Positions 24,440 to 35,081 of a stretch of 64,000 bases of DNA are shown here, piece by piece. The position numbers were made by a program, and so were the translations under genes. Numbering within the stretch: the first letter of the stretch is position 1; the number at the start of each line of letters is the position of its first letter. This DNA comes from Chionoecetes opilio (taxonomy: Eukaryota; Arthropoda; Malacostraca; Decapoda; Majidae), in NCBI GenBank assembly GCA_016584305.1, contig JACEEZ010019858.1, positions 585,001 through 649,000 of the forward strand. The letters are read 5' to 3'. Below the pieces are notes generated by a model, which did not search any database, was not told where the DNA came from, and was given only the letters and a program-made list of their open reading frames with translations.

Positions 24440-26730
24440 ATGGGTTTCCGCCCACATTTCCCCAATCCCTCATAGGGGCACATTTTTGGGAAACCGGGGT
24501 CGACCAGATGCCATTGTAAGCCCCCCCGGTATTGGATGATCCGATAAATTTTTTATTTATTTTTTTTTAAAAACCTAATTAGCGAAAATTTGGGTAAAAA
24601 AAAATTTGGGCCCGAGAATTGATAAAAACCTTTGATGTGGGGTAAAAGGGGTTTAATGGGGTACGCCGTATAAAAAAAAATTCTTTTTTCAATTTTGGCA
24701 TCCCAAATTTTTCCTAAAAAAAATAGAACCAAAACGATTTTATCTGCTTCCTTTTTTGGGCTTTTTTGAGCAATTCTTACTATGCAAAATCGCCCCTTTT
24801 ATATTGCCCCCTTAAATTCAAATAATGTTTAAAGGGAGTCCCGAAGTGTGGTTGGTCCGTTTATTGCATCATGCCCCAGTATGAGTTCCAAAAAAATGGC
24901 GTGGTAAGCTCTTTTGATTTTTTGGGTTAAAATCAGGAAACTACACAGTGTCACAGCCTTATTTTGGCCTAGAAAAATCCATCATGTCCTTTTTAAAAAA
25001 CCTAAAGGGCGGGGAAATTGGTTCCCGGTGGGGGGCCCGACCCCGGGAGGGAAACCCGTTGTGGCCTGGGGCCCCACCGCGGGCTCCGCAGCCTCTTTCC
25101 CCTGTTTTCACGACCCCTTTGGTTTGCCAAGAGTGTGGGTTAGGGGAACTCCGGGAACCCCTCTTTACGGCTTGACCGGGAATTCTCCTGGATCTGCCCC
25201 CCGGACAGTGAACGGTAAAATTGCCGGCTCTGCACCTGGCCAGGCTGCCAGCTGTTTCATTGTCTGCAAGCTGGGGGTGACAAGCCCCTTTGGGGTGTGA
25301 TGCAGGTCTTCCCACTGGTCCCCCCCATACTCCTCACCGCCCCCTCGGGCTTAAAAAATCTGGGTCCGGAAAACCTTTCGGCCCGTCCCCACTCGGACTC
25401 CCCCATCAGCGGAGGGGGGACACTTTCTAAATTTGTGCGAATGAGGGCCCCTTGTCCGCACGTAAAAGGTCACAGCTGTTTGGCCCTTTTTGTGCTGCGA
25501 CCTCATCACTTTTGAGGTTTCCCTGAGGAAAGTGTTTTTGGGCCCCTCCTCTTTGTCTGTAGTGAACCTTGATGTCGCGGGAGAGTTTTTAAGTACCCTG
25601 CAGGCCCGTACTTGACTTAAATTTTCCCGGGTTTTTTAAATTTTGGGGCCCGTCACCCTGCTTTTTTGGGGCCCGTACAAAGGGCGGCTGGGCTGTGGTG
25701 AGCCCTCTGGAAATGGGACACCTTGCCAAAAACTTGATCTCCTGCAGTCGGACGGGAGAACGCCCCGCCCCCCCCCAGCCCGGACCCGCTGGTTTGGGGG
25801 ACCTGCTGGTCTTGGGGAAGTTGACCAGGATATCTCCCTTTTCCCGTGAGATCTTCACCCGGTAGCACTCCTTGGGAAATCTGCGTTTTACTGCTCTTTA
25901 TTCACGCTGGACAGCAGACTGCACACTGGACCCTGAAAAACCCCGTGTCAGGAAAGGGGGGGCCCCCTCCGGGTGCTGGGATAAGGTGGTGCAGGGGCAA
26001 CTCGTTTTTTGTGGGAACACGATATACTCCCCGAAGACTTGCGGGCCCAGTTTTTTCCTTCCAAATGGGGTGGTTTCCACCCTTTTCCAAACCCCCCTGT
26101 TTGGGCCCCAGGGTTTATTTACCTTTCCCGTACGATCAGTGGGGTCGGTGGAGGCAAAAGTCACCCCGCAGATTTTCGAGAGCCTGAGCCCCCCTTGAAA
26201 GCAGGCTTTTCCCGGTGAACCGGGTCCCCTGAAAAAAGTGCCAAAGGTACCCCCTTTCCCAAAGGCTCCCCCTGTCCCCTGACTCATGCTCCTCCCTGAT
26301 CAAACCCTTGGGTTTTTCAGTTTCCCCTAGCTGTGGGCACCCCTCGCCCCGGTTTTTGTCCTTCCTCCCATCGAACCCAATCCAAAATTTTTGGTAAACC
26401 CCGGTTTTGGGTTTTGCCGTATAACAAAAAATTCTTTTTTCTCCAAATTTGGCATGCAAATTTTTTATGTTTAAAATGGAATTCTAAACGATTTTATCTC
26501 CTTTTATTTTTTGGGATTTGAGCAATTCCCCTACAAAATCGCACTTTAAACATGTCTGGGGATTTTTAAATAAAAGTCCCTTTTTGCATAAGGGAAGAAG
26601 TGCTAAAAACCCAAAAGGGGAAAAAGGACCCAAAACCCCCCTTAAAAATTCAATTCTACATAAGAAAAAAACCCCGCCAAATTCAAAAATTCTGTTTCCC
26701 TTTTTCATTGGATCTACGGCGTAGGGCCCA
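24440..26730. other. Unassigned GC-rich block with fragmentary coding-like frames
   Basis: Several medium ORFs on both strands are present, with the minus strand looking more protein-like around 26.28-25.60 kb (for example TDPTDRTGKV, GVWKRVETTPFG, LGPQVFGEYIVFPQ). I do not recognise the family. Abundant runs of C, G, A and T break every frame. It may be another retroelement or a gene hit by the same homopolymer bias; no boundary features were found. Confidence 0.35.
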
Positions 26731-26734
26731 CCCT

Positions 26735-27162
26735 AATGGGGAAAGGGGGGGATTTAAAGGGTTTAGGTGATGGGTAAAAGGGGGTGGGGTGATTGGGGGG
26801 AAATGAAGGGGGGGGGGTGATGGGTTGGGGGGGGATGGGTTAGGGAAAAGGTGGGGGGTGGGTGGGTAATGGGTGAGTGAATTTGGGGGTTTGGGGGGGT
26901 AATGGGTGGGAATGGGTGGGAGGGGATGGGGAATGGGGAGTGGAAAAGGGTTGGGAGTTAGGGGAATGGGTTGGGGGTTAATACATTAAAAATTTTTCCC
27001 TCCTGATTTCAGGGGGGAAAATTAGAAAAGGCTACTGGAGATTTTGTGTTTGGGGGGGCCGAAAGGGCCCCCCAAAACCCCGGGGGTGGGCTTAGGCCCA
27101 CCAATAGGGCCCCCCGAGGAGCTAGCCAAAAAATCCGCCCCGGGGGGCGGCTTTGCGGCTAG
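26735..27162 (+). mobile_element. Helitron-like element family A, 3' part (corrupted copy)
   Basis: In plus orientation it ends in CGGGGGGCGGCTTTGCGGCTAG at 27162, matching the hairpin plus CTAG end of the copies at 29405 and 33006. Upstream are GGTGGGC-type hairpin arms (about 27045-27105) and the minisatellite core read as GGGTGATGGGTAATGGGTGAGTGAAT-type units (26735-26990). The 5' end is not seen. G runs are expanded compared with the other copies. Confidence 0.7.
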
Positions 27163-27262
27163 TAAAATAATTTTATATATTATATATAAAATATTATATA
27201 TAAAATAAAATATATATATATTAATAATTTATTTATATATATAAAATATATAAGTATATTAG
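27163..27262. repeat. (TA)n-rich block
   Basis: AT-only sequence right after the CTAG end of the Helitron-like copy, as also seen beside the copy at 29405. Confidence 0.85.
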
Positions 27263-28715
27263 GGTTTTTTCCCCGGCTTGGGGAATTTTGTAGATAAAAA
27301 ATAATGATATCAAGTCCAGGGACATTCTGTTCTGGTTCCTTGTCAAATGAAAGTGATTCCACCAAATTTTTCCCCTTTAAAAATCCCCCCTGCTAAACTC
27401 CAGCTGGGGAAAGGAAAAGCTGGTGGGGGTAGATTTGGGCCCTTGGGGCCCTCCTCTGGCCTTGGTAAGCACCAGGAGCACGGAAGGACGTAGGGACTCC
27501 TCCCCAGGGAGGGCCCCGGAGCAGGGGTGTCTCTTTGTAGTCTTTGGGGGGTTGACCACAGTAAGGGGACGTTTCAAGTGACCCGGGATCTCAAGGGGGT
27601 GAGCTTCTTCGTCGGTGACAAAAAGGTCGGTGCAGGGGCTGTGGGTTTGGGTCTGGGTCCCAAAGTAGGCCTACGATTCCCGGGCCTCTTAAAGGGCGAA
27701 TTTAAGGGCCCCCAAAAAATGGGCCCCACAACCTTTCCGGGGACCCCAAAAATCCCCCCCCTTTAGAACCTTCCAGGATGTGGTGGCGGGAATTTCCAAA
27801 CCCAGGGGGCTTCCCCAGTTTTTCCCCGGGTTTTAACGTTCAAGCCGATACACCCCTCCTTGGAAACCCCTCCCCGTGTTGGCCGTGTCGTGTCCCAAAG
27901 CCATTCCCAAAGATGTTGCCCCTCCAAGCTCTTTCCCGCAACCCGGGTTCCCAAAAAACCGGGGTTTTAAAAACAGCCCTTTTCCTGTCCCGTCTGGGAG
28001 ACACAGGAAAAAAACCCAGAAGCCCCCCCATCCTCCCCCGGGAAAACCCAAACCCCCCCACCCTCCTTCCCCCAATGTCCCTTTCCCTCCGCTAGGGCTG
28101 GGTAAAAAAACCCTGCCGTCCGAAAAAAAATTTCAGGACCAAAAAAGGGAAATTCAGGCTTGGGGAGGAGAAAAGATAACAAACTCTTTCGCGTTTCTTG
28201 ACTTTTGGGGCCCAGGTGGGATTTGAAAGAAACGGGACACAGTGATAAGTTCGATGTTTGTGGCCAGGGCCCCTTGTGGCCAAGGCAGCGGTAGGGGGGG
28301 AAAATTTTCCCCAAGGCCCCGGGATGGGCGATTTGTCGCGCTCCCAACAAAGGGGTTTACTCCCTTTTGGGGAGGGTTTAATTTTTCCTTAGGAGGTCCC
28401 ACGGCGTGGGCATTTTGTGGTGTCGGGAAAAAGGGTTTTAATTTGTCCTGTCCTCGGTTTCTTGTTTTGGGCGATGAGGTGAAAGTAAAAAGACTCCCCA
28501 AAACCAAAGTCAACCCAAACAAAGATGGATTTACGAAGCGCCGCCCTCCTTCTTCTTCCCAAAACTCCTCCCCTCCTTTTTTTCTTTAAATCCCCTTCTC
28601 CTCAGTCGCCGCCTTTAGCTTTCGTTTCCCGCCAGCCAAAAACGAGCACTCTGGGCCGGGCCTCCCTCTGAGCCCCCAAGGGAAAGCCTTTCTTCCCCGG
28701 GGATTTTCCCCTTCA
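27263..28715. other. Unassigned GC-rich block with broken frames
   Basis: Many overlapping ORFs on both strands with Gly/Pro-rich translations created by long base runs. The minus strand is somewhat more protein-like at 28.5-27.4 kb, but no motif could be assigned. The run-rich texture stops at about 28.7 kb. Confidence 0.35.
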
Positions 28716-29092
28716 ATTGCCTTGGAATGCGGCGATTTTCGAACATGTCTTCGGGCTGGGCTCTGAAATGCATCTCTTCAAATTTTTTCCGTCTCTGTCT
28801 TCCGTGACATGGATTTTGCCAAGACGCCGTACTCCTCGTACAGTTTGAGGATCTTCTTCTTCACCCACGACACACCCGACGTCGGAATGTTCGCACGTCG
28901 CCACACTTCCAAGACCTTCTCAGCGGTAGAAGCTGCTGCAGCAAAAAGAACCTCCTTCTGGATCTTGTGGTGGAACAAAAACACCTGGAGAACCTCGCCT
29001 CTCGACTGAAGACGATTCCCCGGGATTGACGATGTTGGGAGCTTCTCCAGTAGCCATACCACGTCCGTAGATCGTCTTTCACACGCCATCAC
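28715..29092 (-). pseudogene. Small uncharacterised arthropod repeat protein, N-terminal exon
   Basis: Minus-strand translation from an ATG at about 29092: RGEVLQVFLFHHKIQKEVL, AAASTAEKVLEVWRRANIPT, KKKILKLYEEYGVL. It resembles the N-terminus of a repetitive arthropod family of unknown function (EVLRLFFYYH..., WxKARIPTR..., KLxKLYxEW). Immediately upstream on the minus strand is a good splice acceptor: a T-rich tract ending TTTTGTGTTCCCAG, then GTCTAACGTG and the ATG. The usual LFDIAH block is not seen downstream, where the run-rich zone begins, so the gene is incomplete. Confidence 0.5.
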
Positions 29093-29309
29093 GTTAGACC
29101 TGGGAACACAAAAGAGACCAGAATACAGTTTTTTTATTTTACATCGATAAATACATACATAGGCATTAGTTACATTATTTATAGTGATGGAAATACAAGG
29201 GATACAGCAGGCACACACTTAAAACGACTAAGTTCACACATTAAGATAGTTGTAATATAGATGTAGTGAGAAACAAACCGACACAAAGGACACCACACGC
29301 GACAACGAC

Positions 29310-29317
29310 ACACAACG

Positions 29318-29395
<78 letters not shown>

Positions 29396-29404
29396 ATATA
29401 TATA
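29310..29404. repeat. (AT)n microsatellite
   Basis: Nearly pure AT dinucleotides ending exactly at the CTAG terminus of the Helitron-like element at 29405. Confidence 0.95.
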
Positions 29405-30024
29405 CTAGCCGCAAAGCCGCCCTCCGGGCGGACTTTTTGTCTAGCTTCTGCGGAGGGCTATTGGTGGTGGGCCTTCGGCCCACCACCTGTGTTTGGTGGG
29501 CCTTCGGCCCACCAAACACGGACTCTCCAGATAGCCCCTACTAACTTTCCTGAAATCATGGATGTAGAAATGTATGTATTCCCCCCACCCATTCACTCAC
29601 CCATTACCCATCACCCCCCCCATTCACTCACCCATTACCCATCACCCCCCACCCTTCACTCACCCATTACCCATCACCACACACCCATTCACTCACCCAT
29701 TACCCATCACCCCCCACCTATTCCTCACCCATCACCCATCACCCCAACCCATCACCCCCCACCCATTCACTCACCCATCACCCCACACCCATTACCCATC
29801 ACCCCACCCATTCACTCACCCATTACCCATCACCCTACATCAAGGTTTCCTCAATTCTCGCAACCCACTTTTTTTTTCACAATTATCGCTAATAGGCTGC
29901 AAAAAAAAGAAAAAAAGTGATCGGATCATCTCATAATTGGGCTTAAAACCTTCCCCTGGTCAACCCAGTTCCAAAAATGTGCCATATGAGGTGATTGCGC
30001 CACGGGGGGCGGAACCTATACGAG

Positions 30025-30079
<55 letters not shown>

Positions 30080-30484
30080 CAGACACACTTTCGCTTATAT
30101 TTACCATTACCCATTACCCCCCACCTATTCCCTCACCCATCACCCATCACCCCCCACCCATTCACTCACCCATCACCCCACACCCATTACCCATCACCCC
30201 ACCCATTCACTCACCCATTACCCATCACCCTACATCAAGGTTTCCTCAATTCTCGCAACCCACTTTTTTTTTCACAATTATCGCTAATAGGCTGCTAAAA
30301 AAAAGGAAAAAAAAAGTGATCGAATCATCTCATAAGTGGGCTTAAAACCTTCCCCTGGTCAACCCGGTTCCAAAAATGTGTCCATATGAGGTGATTGCGC
30401 CACGGGGGGCGGAACCTATACCACACACACACACACACACACAGACAGACAGACAGACACACTTTCGCTTATATTCATTATAGA
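29405..30484 (-). mobile_element. Helitron-like element family A with internal duplication
   Basis: On the minus strand the element begins TCTATAATGAATATAAGCG at 30484, then (GTCT)n/(GT)n, the GCGCAATCACCTC block, a minisatellite of CACCCATTCACTCACC/CATTACC units, two UUCG-loop hairpins (GGTGGGCC-TTCG-GGCCCACC type, about 29464-29515) and ends in hairpin GCCGCCC/GGGCGGC plus CTAG at 29405. The 5' module and minisatellite are present twice (a second 5'-like end near 30084-30105), giving 1,080 bp. It sits inside (AT)n. No Rep/helicase is encoded. Confidence 0.75.
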
Positions 30485-30843
<359 letters not shown>

Positions 30844-30845
30844 GT

Positions 30846-31164
30846 ATAACGGGCAGGAGATTTTCTTGAGGTATACAGGCCGGAGTTCTTGGATCTTAGT
30901 ATTCAGCTCTCCTATTCTCTTCTTCATGAGGTTCTTTGTCTCTTCGTTACTGGGCCTCATTCGGCGTTTTGTGTTATTACTAACTGCCCCATCACTAGGG
31001 ATATTTAAAGTATATACTGGCAGGAAATTTTCTCTGAGACAGATCTCGTTAAAAGTGATAGCTAGTTCAGCGTTTATTATCTTTTTCAAGATATTTTCTC
31101 TTTGTCTTAAGAGTGTCTTATTCTCTTTAGTGATCAAATTTATGAATTCGTCGTAGCTTGTCAT
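30846..31164 (-). pseudogene. Penelope-like element, N-terminal ORF fragment
   Basis: The minus strand encodes MTSYDEFINLITKENKTLLRQRENILKKI, AITFNEICLRENFLPVYT and NLMKKRIGELNTKIQELRP, ending where (TA)n begins. The same sequence (MTSYGEVIKVITKENKTLLRQRE, AITFNEICLREN) follows the hammerhead motif in the second junction at 37495. Assignment to the start of a Penelope-like ORF is by its position just after a GIY-YIG-like end and a hammerhead motif; the sequence alone is not diagnostic. Confidence 0.55.
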
Positions 31165-31167
31165 TTT

Positions 31168-31208
31168 GCTGTATCGCGATTTCGGGTCATAAGCCCTTCT
31201 TCAGCAGC
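31168..31208 (-). ncRNA. Hammerhead-ribozyme motif (type I-like) of the Penelope-like element
   Basis: On the minus strand: helix I strands GCTG (31208-31205) and CAGC (31171-31168), core CTGAAGA, an extra A, helix II GGG/CCC with loop CTTATGA, core GAAA, a two-base-pair helix III within ATCGCGAT, and an A at the cleavage position before CAGC. The very short helix III is typical of Penelope-linked hammerheads. The unpaired A between CTGAAGA and helix II is non-canonical, so activity is uncertain. Confidence 0.6.
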
Positions 31209-31278
31209 GGTTAGAGATGTTATCTCCTCAGATGTAGAGGTGAGCATGATTTAGGTGCAGCGTGAGGCTCTACTTAAA

Positions 31279-31625
31279 TTAAAGAAGTCTTGCGGCTGCG
31301 CGTATGAGTGGGCGACGCTGATTGGTTGCTGACTTCTGCTCCTCCTTGCTTTGTGTCTCTGCGGGTTGGCTGTCATTACCCTTTATTCGTTTCATGCTTG
31401 GGAGAGCTTGTAGGTCGTGTGCTTGTACGTTAAGCTTGGGATTGATATATTTTATGTACAGTGCTTCTAGAATTGGAAGTCGCCGTACATCTGCGCACAT
31501 GTCGACCAATTCTTTATTTTCTTCTAAAAATTTCTTTGATGATGATGCCGTGTTTTTCTAGTAGGTGACTTTTTGGGGTTCCGGAAGTTAAGTGGCAAGT
31601 AAGACGTCGAGACGTCGTTTTTTGT
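31279..31625 (-). pseudogene. Penelope-like element, C-terminal GIY-YIG-domain remnant
   Basis: The minus strand encodes KKFLEENKELVDMCADVRRLPILEALYIKYINPKLNVQ. The EALYIKxxNPxLN block is what I expect for the end of the GIY-YIG endonuclease domain of Penelope-like elements. A stop and frameshift precede it. The paired copy is at 37015-37345 on the plus strand. No RT domain is present in either copy. Confidence 0.6.
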
Positions 31626-31733
31626 CTGATGATGGCAAACCATCGAATAAGGCGAGCACCAATCACTACAGGGAGTAGCGAGGCCGATCCTTTGATATAA
31701 TATATGCATCGATACTGAAATATTTTACAAGCA

Positions 31734-31737
<4 letters not shown>

Positions 31738-31796
<59 letters not shown>
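31738..31796. repeat. (GA)n microsatellite
   Basis: Pure AG dinucleotide run adjacent to the tail of a reverse SINE. Confidence 0.97.
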
Positions 31797-31799
<3 letters not shown>

Positions 31800-31968
31800 G
31801 ATAAGATACTTTGATCCTATCTAGACACTTTGCAAGTACCAACTACAAGGTTTTTGAGTATACAAAGCGCCACCACGTCAGGACGAACTTGGTGGACTCG
31901 AACCGCTGACCGAATGCAGGGACTCTGCACGCGAATCCGTGACTCTACCAACCGCGCCACCCTGGCGG

Positions 31969-31973
<5 letters not shown>
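31797..31973 (-). mobile_element. tRNA-derived SINE (family III)
   Basis: The minus strand starts ACCCGCCAGGGTGGCGCGGT with A-box TGGCGCGGTTGGTAGAG and B-box GGTTCGAGTCC, then a non-tRNA body (CCTGACGTGGTGGCGCTTTG) ending in an ATCTT-type repeat tail. It is bounded on both sides by (GA)n. It is unrelated in body to families I and II. Confidence 0.7.

Positions 31974-32024
<51 letters not shown>
31974..32024. repeat. (GA)n microsatellite
   Basis: Second pure AG run directly at the SINE head; with 31738-31796 it suggests the SINE inserted into one GA tract. Confidence 0.97.
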
Positions 32025-32026
<2 letters not shown>

Positions 32027-32244
32027 TTTCACCAGTATACGTACATGATAAACATTTTCAAAACTAACTTCATCATCATTTTCTACCAACACATTATTGT
32101 ATGATAGTTGCGTGAAAGAGAAGAGGGAATTCGCTTGTTTCCTTATTCCAGCTTGTTTCACGAGAGAGTGCTGTCCCCTAGTAAATCAACTATAACTTTA
32201 GTAGCTGCCCCTCCTAGTATGATTCGGCGTAAATGAGAAGCAAC

Positions 32245-33005
32245 CTCTGGTATCAGGGTAGCCAGGTGCGGGAGTAGCAGATCGGCATCCAGCACTTCAC
32301 ATCTCCGCCATTGCTTCGAGCACCCACGCCGGATATACTGTACGTACCCGCACGCACAACACTGTATATATCGCACTGCATTCGACAAAACATGGGAAAA
32401 GGACTTTAGTATTTCCCTTGGCCTAAAGTCCAGAATACAAACCAATCATGACGGAGTGAGTAGGATACGAGTGCCTAACCCATGTATCGTAGTGAAGTGC
32501 GTGCGCAAGATTAGTGCAGAGTGGCGCGTGAGTGTTTTCTCTTCCACTTCGCCAGGATGGAGGAACAACTGGAAAAGTTGGCTACTATCCACTCGTCTCA
32601 GATGGAGTTAAGTCGCATTCGTACAGGAGCAGCAAGAAAGGCGTGAGGAAATCCGTCAGCAGGAGTTAGTCTCTGCTGACGACCATTGCCACTCCCCGTG
32701 AGGTTTGTGGGGCCACAGTGGGTGATGGAGGTGCTCATGGTGCTCCGGCAATGGTTCAGTACCATAAACTAAACTCCACAACTGTGTCGTAACTGCTCCT
32801 TACCTCACGTCGTCAGCGTCACTTAAGGAGTTTGACGCATGATGGCATAGGTTTGAGGGTTACGCCTGCCTTTCCTGTATAGTTGCCCTAAAACCCTCAG
32901 AGCAGCAGATGGCCCTGCGGTTGTTCGTGGACGAGTATTGACACGTACGCTGAGGTATGGCCTGGATTTAGCAGAGGACGCAGATCTGACGACAGTTATC
33001 GATGA
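32245..33005 (+). pseudogene. Ty3/gypsy leader and gag, 5' part
   Basis: A CTGGTATCAGGGTAGCC at about 32249 looks like a gypsy-type primer-binding site after an LTR end, though no LTR pair is visible. Gag begins MEEQLEKLATIHSSQMELSRI at 32557, then with stops and shifts SLKEFDA, WHRFEGYACLS, PSEQQMALRLFVDEY, DLTTVID at 33003. The reading is cut at 33005 by a Helitron-like element and continues at 33829. Confidence 0.6.
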
Positions 33006-33828
33006 CTAGCCGCAAAGCCGCCCTCCGGGCGGACTTTTTGGCTAGCTCCTGCGGAGGGCTATTGGTGGGCCTTTGGCCCACCACCTGTGTTTGGTGGGCC
33101 TTCGGCCCACCAAACATGGACTCTCCAGATAGCCCCTTTTAACTTTCCTGAAATCATGGATGTAGAAATTTATGTATTCCCCCCACCCATTCACTCACCC
33201 ATTACCCATCACCCCCCACCCATTCACTCACCCATTACTCATCACCTCCCCACCCATTCACTCACCCATTACCCATCACCCCCCACCCATTTACTCACCC
33301 ATTACCCATCACCCCCCACCCATTCACTCACCCATTACCCATCACCACACCCATTCACTCACCCATTACCCATCACCCCCCACCCATTCACTCACCCATT
33401 ACCCATCACCCCCCACCCCTTCACTCACCCATTACCCATCACCACACACCCATTCACTCACCCATTACCCATCACCCACCCCCCACCTATCCCTCACCCC
33501 ACACCCATCACCCCCCACCCATCACTCACCCATCACCCCACACCCATTACCCATCACCCCACCCATTCACTCACCCATTACCCATCACCCTACATCAAGG
33601 CTTCCTCAATTCTCGCAACCCACTTTTGTTTTCACAATTCTCGCTAATAGGCTGCTAAAAAAAAAAAAAAAAAAAGTGATCGGATCATCTCATAAGTGAG
33701 CTTATGACCTTCCCCTGGTCAACCTGATTCCAAAAATGTGCCATATGAGGTGTTTGCGCCACGGGGGGCGGAACCTATACCACACACACACAGACAGACA
33801 GACACACTTTCGCTTATATTATTATAGA
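33006..33828 (-). mobile_element. Helitron-like element family A, complete and precisely bounded
   Basis: On the minus strand it starts TCTATAATAATATAAGCG (33828) with GTCTGTCTG close to the 5' end, and ends GGGCGGCTTTGCGGCTAG (33006), with a 6-bp GC hairpin (33018-33032) 8 nt before CTAG. This is the Helitron 3' signature. Inside are the CACCCATTCACTCACC/CATTACCCAT minisatellite (33183-33580), two hairpins with GGCC-TTxG-GGCC loops, and A/T runs. Removing 33006-33828 joins CGATGA to AGATATGG and restores gag without leftover bases, so there is no target duplication. The insertion is between two T residues on the element strand, as described for Helentrons. Confidence 0.85.
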
Positions 33829-34030
33829 AGATATGGAGGCGCACCTAAGAAGCCGACACAACATGGTGTTATACCGGCGTGAATTTTACCTGCGCAATCA
33901 AGAAAAGGGTGAAAGTTTTGATGACATTTTGTGTGCTGTAAAACAAATTGCGGCTTTTTGTTCCTTCTGTGAGACATGTATAGACAATAGACTACTTGCT
34001 TGGATTGTCGCTGGTACGTGTGATGGGTAC
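33829..34030 (+). pseudogene. Ty3/gypsy gag, continuation
   Basis: Continues the gag frame after the Helitron-like insertion: DMEAHLRSRHNMVLYRREF, YLRNQEKGESFDDILCAVKQ, IAAFCSFCETCIDNRLLAWI, VAGTCDG. This is the retrotransposon gag core (R-x-x-F...Q-x-x-GES-x-D...LKxLA) of Mag/gypsy elements. The frame then enters a 15-16-bp tandem repeat; protease and polymerase are absent. Confidence 0.75.
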
Positions 34031-34200
34031 CCGGACAGTTTGCCTACAGACAGTTTGCCTACGGACAATGTGCCTACGGACAATATGCCAACCGGAGAAT
34101 GTGCCTACGGACAGTTTGCCTACCGGACATTCTGCCTACCGGACATTCTGCCTACCGGACATTATGCCTACCGGACATTATGCCTAACAACGAACGATGC
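34031..34200. repeat. Minisatellite of GCCTACCGGACATT-type units
   Basis: About eleven tandem copies of a 15-16-bp unit (for example GACAGTTTGCCTAC, CGGACATTCTGCCTAC, CGGACATTATGCCTAC). Units progress from the ACGGACAATGT type to the CCGGACATT type, showing internal homogenisation. It separates gypsy gag from the MULE-type fragment. Confidence 0.9.
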
Positions 34201-34206
34201 CTAGCG

Positions 34207-34765
34207 AACAACTGTTTCATAAACTAGTGAGGGTATTTTTGAACAATCATTATCAACCTAAACTTCACTTCAAGCGCTTGCATTTGTTTCTCTACAAGAT
34301 GTTAGCGACACGTTTGAACAATAATTATGTATGTCTGCTCTGGACGAGGAAACGGACGAGATCCTGGGAGACTTTCTAGCCTATTTCGAGGCAACGTGGA
34401 TTGGAAATGTGCAGCGAGGACGAAGAAGACGGCATGCTTTTCCGCAAGAACTTTGGAATGTCCACGAAAGAGTTTTACCAGACTTGCCTCGCACCAACAA
34501 CTCGATAGAAGGCTGGCACAGAGCCTTCAACCAACGAGTCGCCATTAAACACCCAACTCTGTGTCGACTTGTAGACCGATTGCGTAAAAAGCAGGCCGAC
34601 AACAAACTCCTAATTGATCACGCCAACGCTGGAGTTGCTTTGTCACCAGCAATAAAAAGTACGAGTATGTCAATCAACGCCTGAAGAACCTCGTTCGTTT
34701 GAGAAGTATGACACCACCCCGGTTCTTGAATATTTTCGTGGCATTGCTCACAATTTATAGAATTT
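34207..34765 (+). pseudogene. MULE/FLYWCH-type transposase, C-terminal fragment
   Basis: A 118-codon open stretch from 34331 (ILGDFLAYFEATWIGNVQRG, HAFPQELWNVHERVLPDLPRTNNSIEGWHRAFNQ, HPTLCRLVDRLRKKQ) is the conserved end of MULE-like/FLYWCH-associated transposases: YFExTWIG followed by LPRTNNSxEGWHxxF. It continues after a shift as YEYVNQRLKNLVR to about 34765. The upstream catalytic domain is absent. Confidence 0.75.
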
Positions 34766-34904
34766 CTGACCATGTCCGTCCATTCTAGAACGGTAAAAAA
34801 GGAAAAGGAAAACGGACTGGAACAAAGGTATACTTAATTATACTGGCTACAGGGTAAACTGAGTTATATTGCGTGGCTACTCCCCCAGGTTCCACTCCTC
34901 CCCC

Positions 34905-35036
34905 ATTTTTCTTCTCTCTCTTTCTCTTTTCTCTCCATCTTTTTTTGTTTTTTTTTTTTTTTGTCTCGCTCATTTTTACTTTCTCTCTTTTTTTCTATAA
35001 TCTTTCTTTTTTCTTTTTTTTCTCTCTCTCTCTCTC

Positions 35037-35081
<45 letters not shown>

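Noticed and set aside
31797..31973. Active tRNA gene on the minus strand
   Set aside because: Good A and B boxes but mismatched stems and a long non-tRNA body ending in a simple tail; SINE.
34031..34200. CRISPR-like array
   Set aside because: Units are 15-16 bp in direct tandem with no unique spacers, and the context is eukaryotic.
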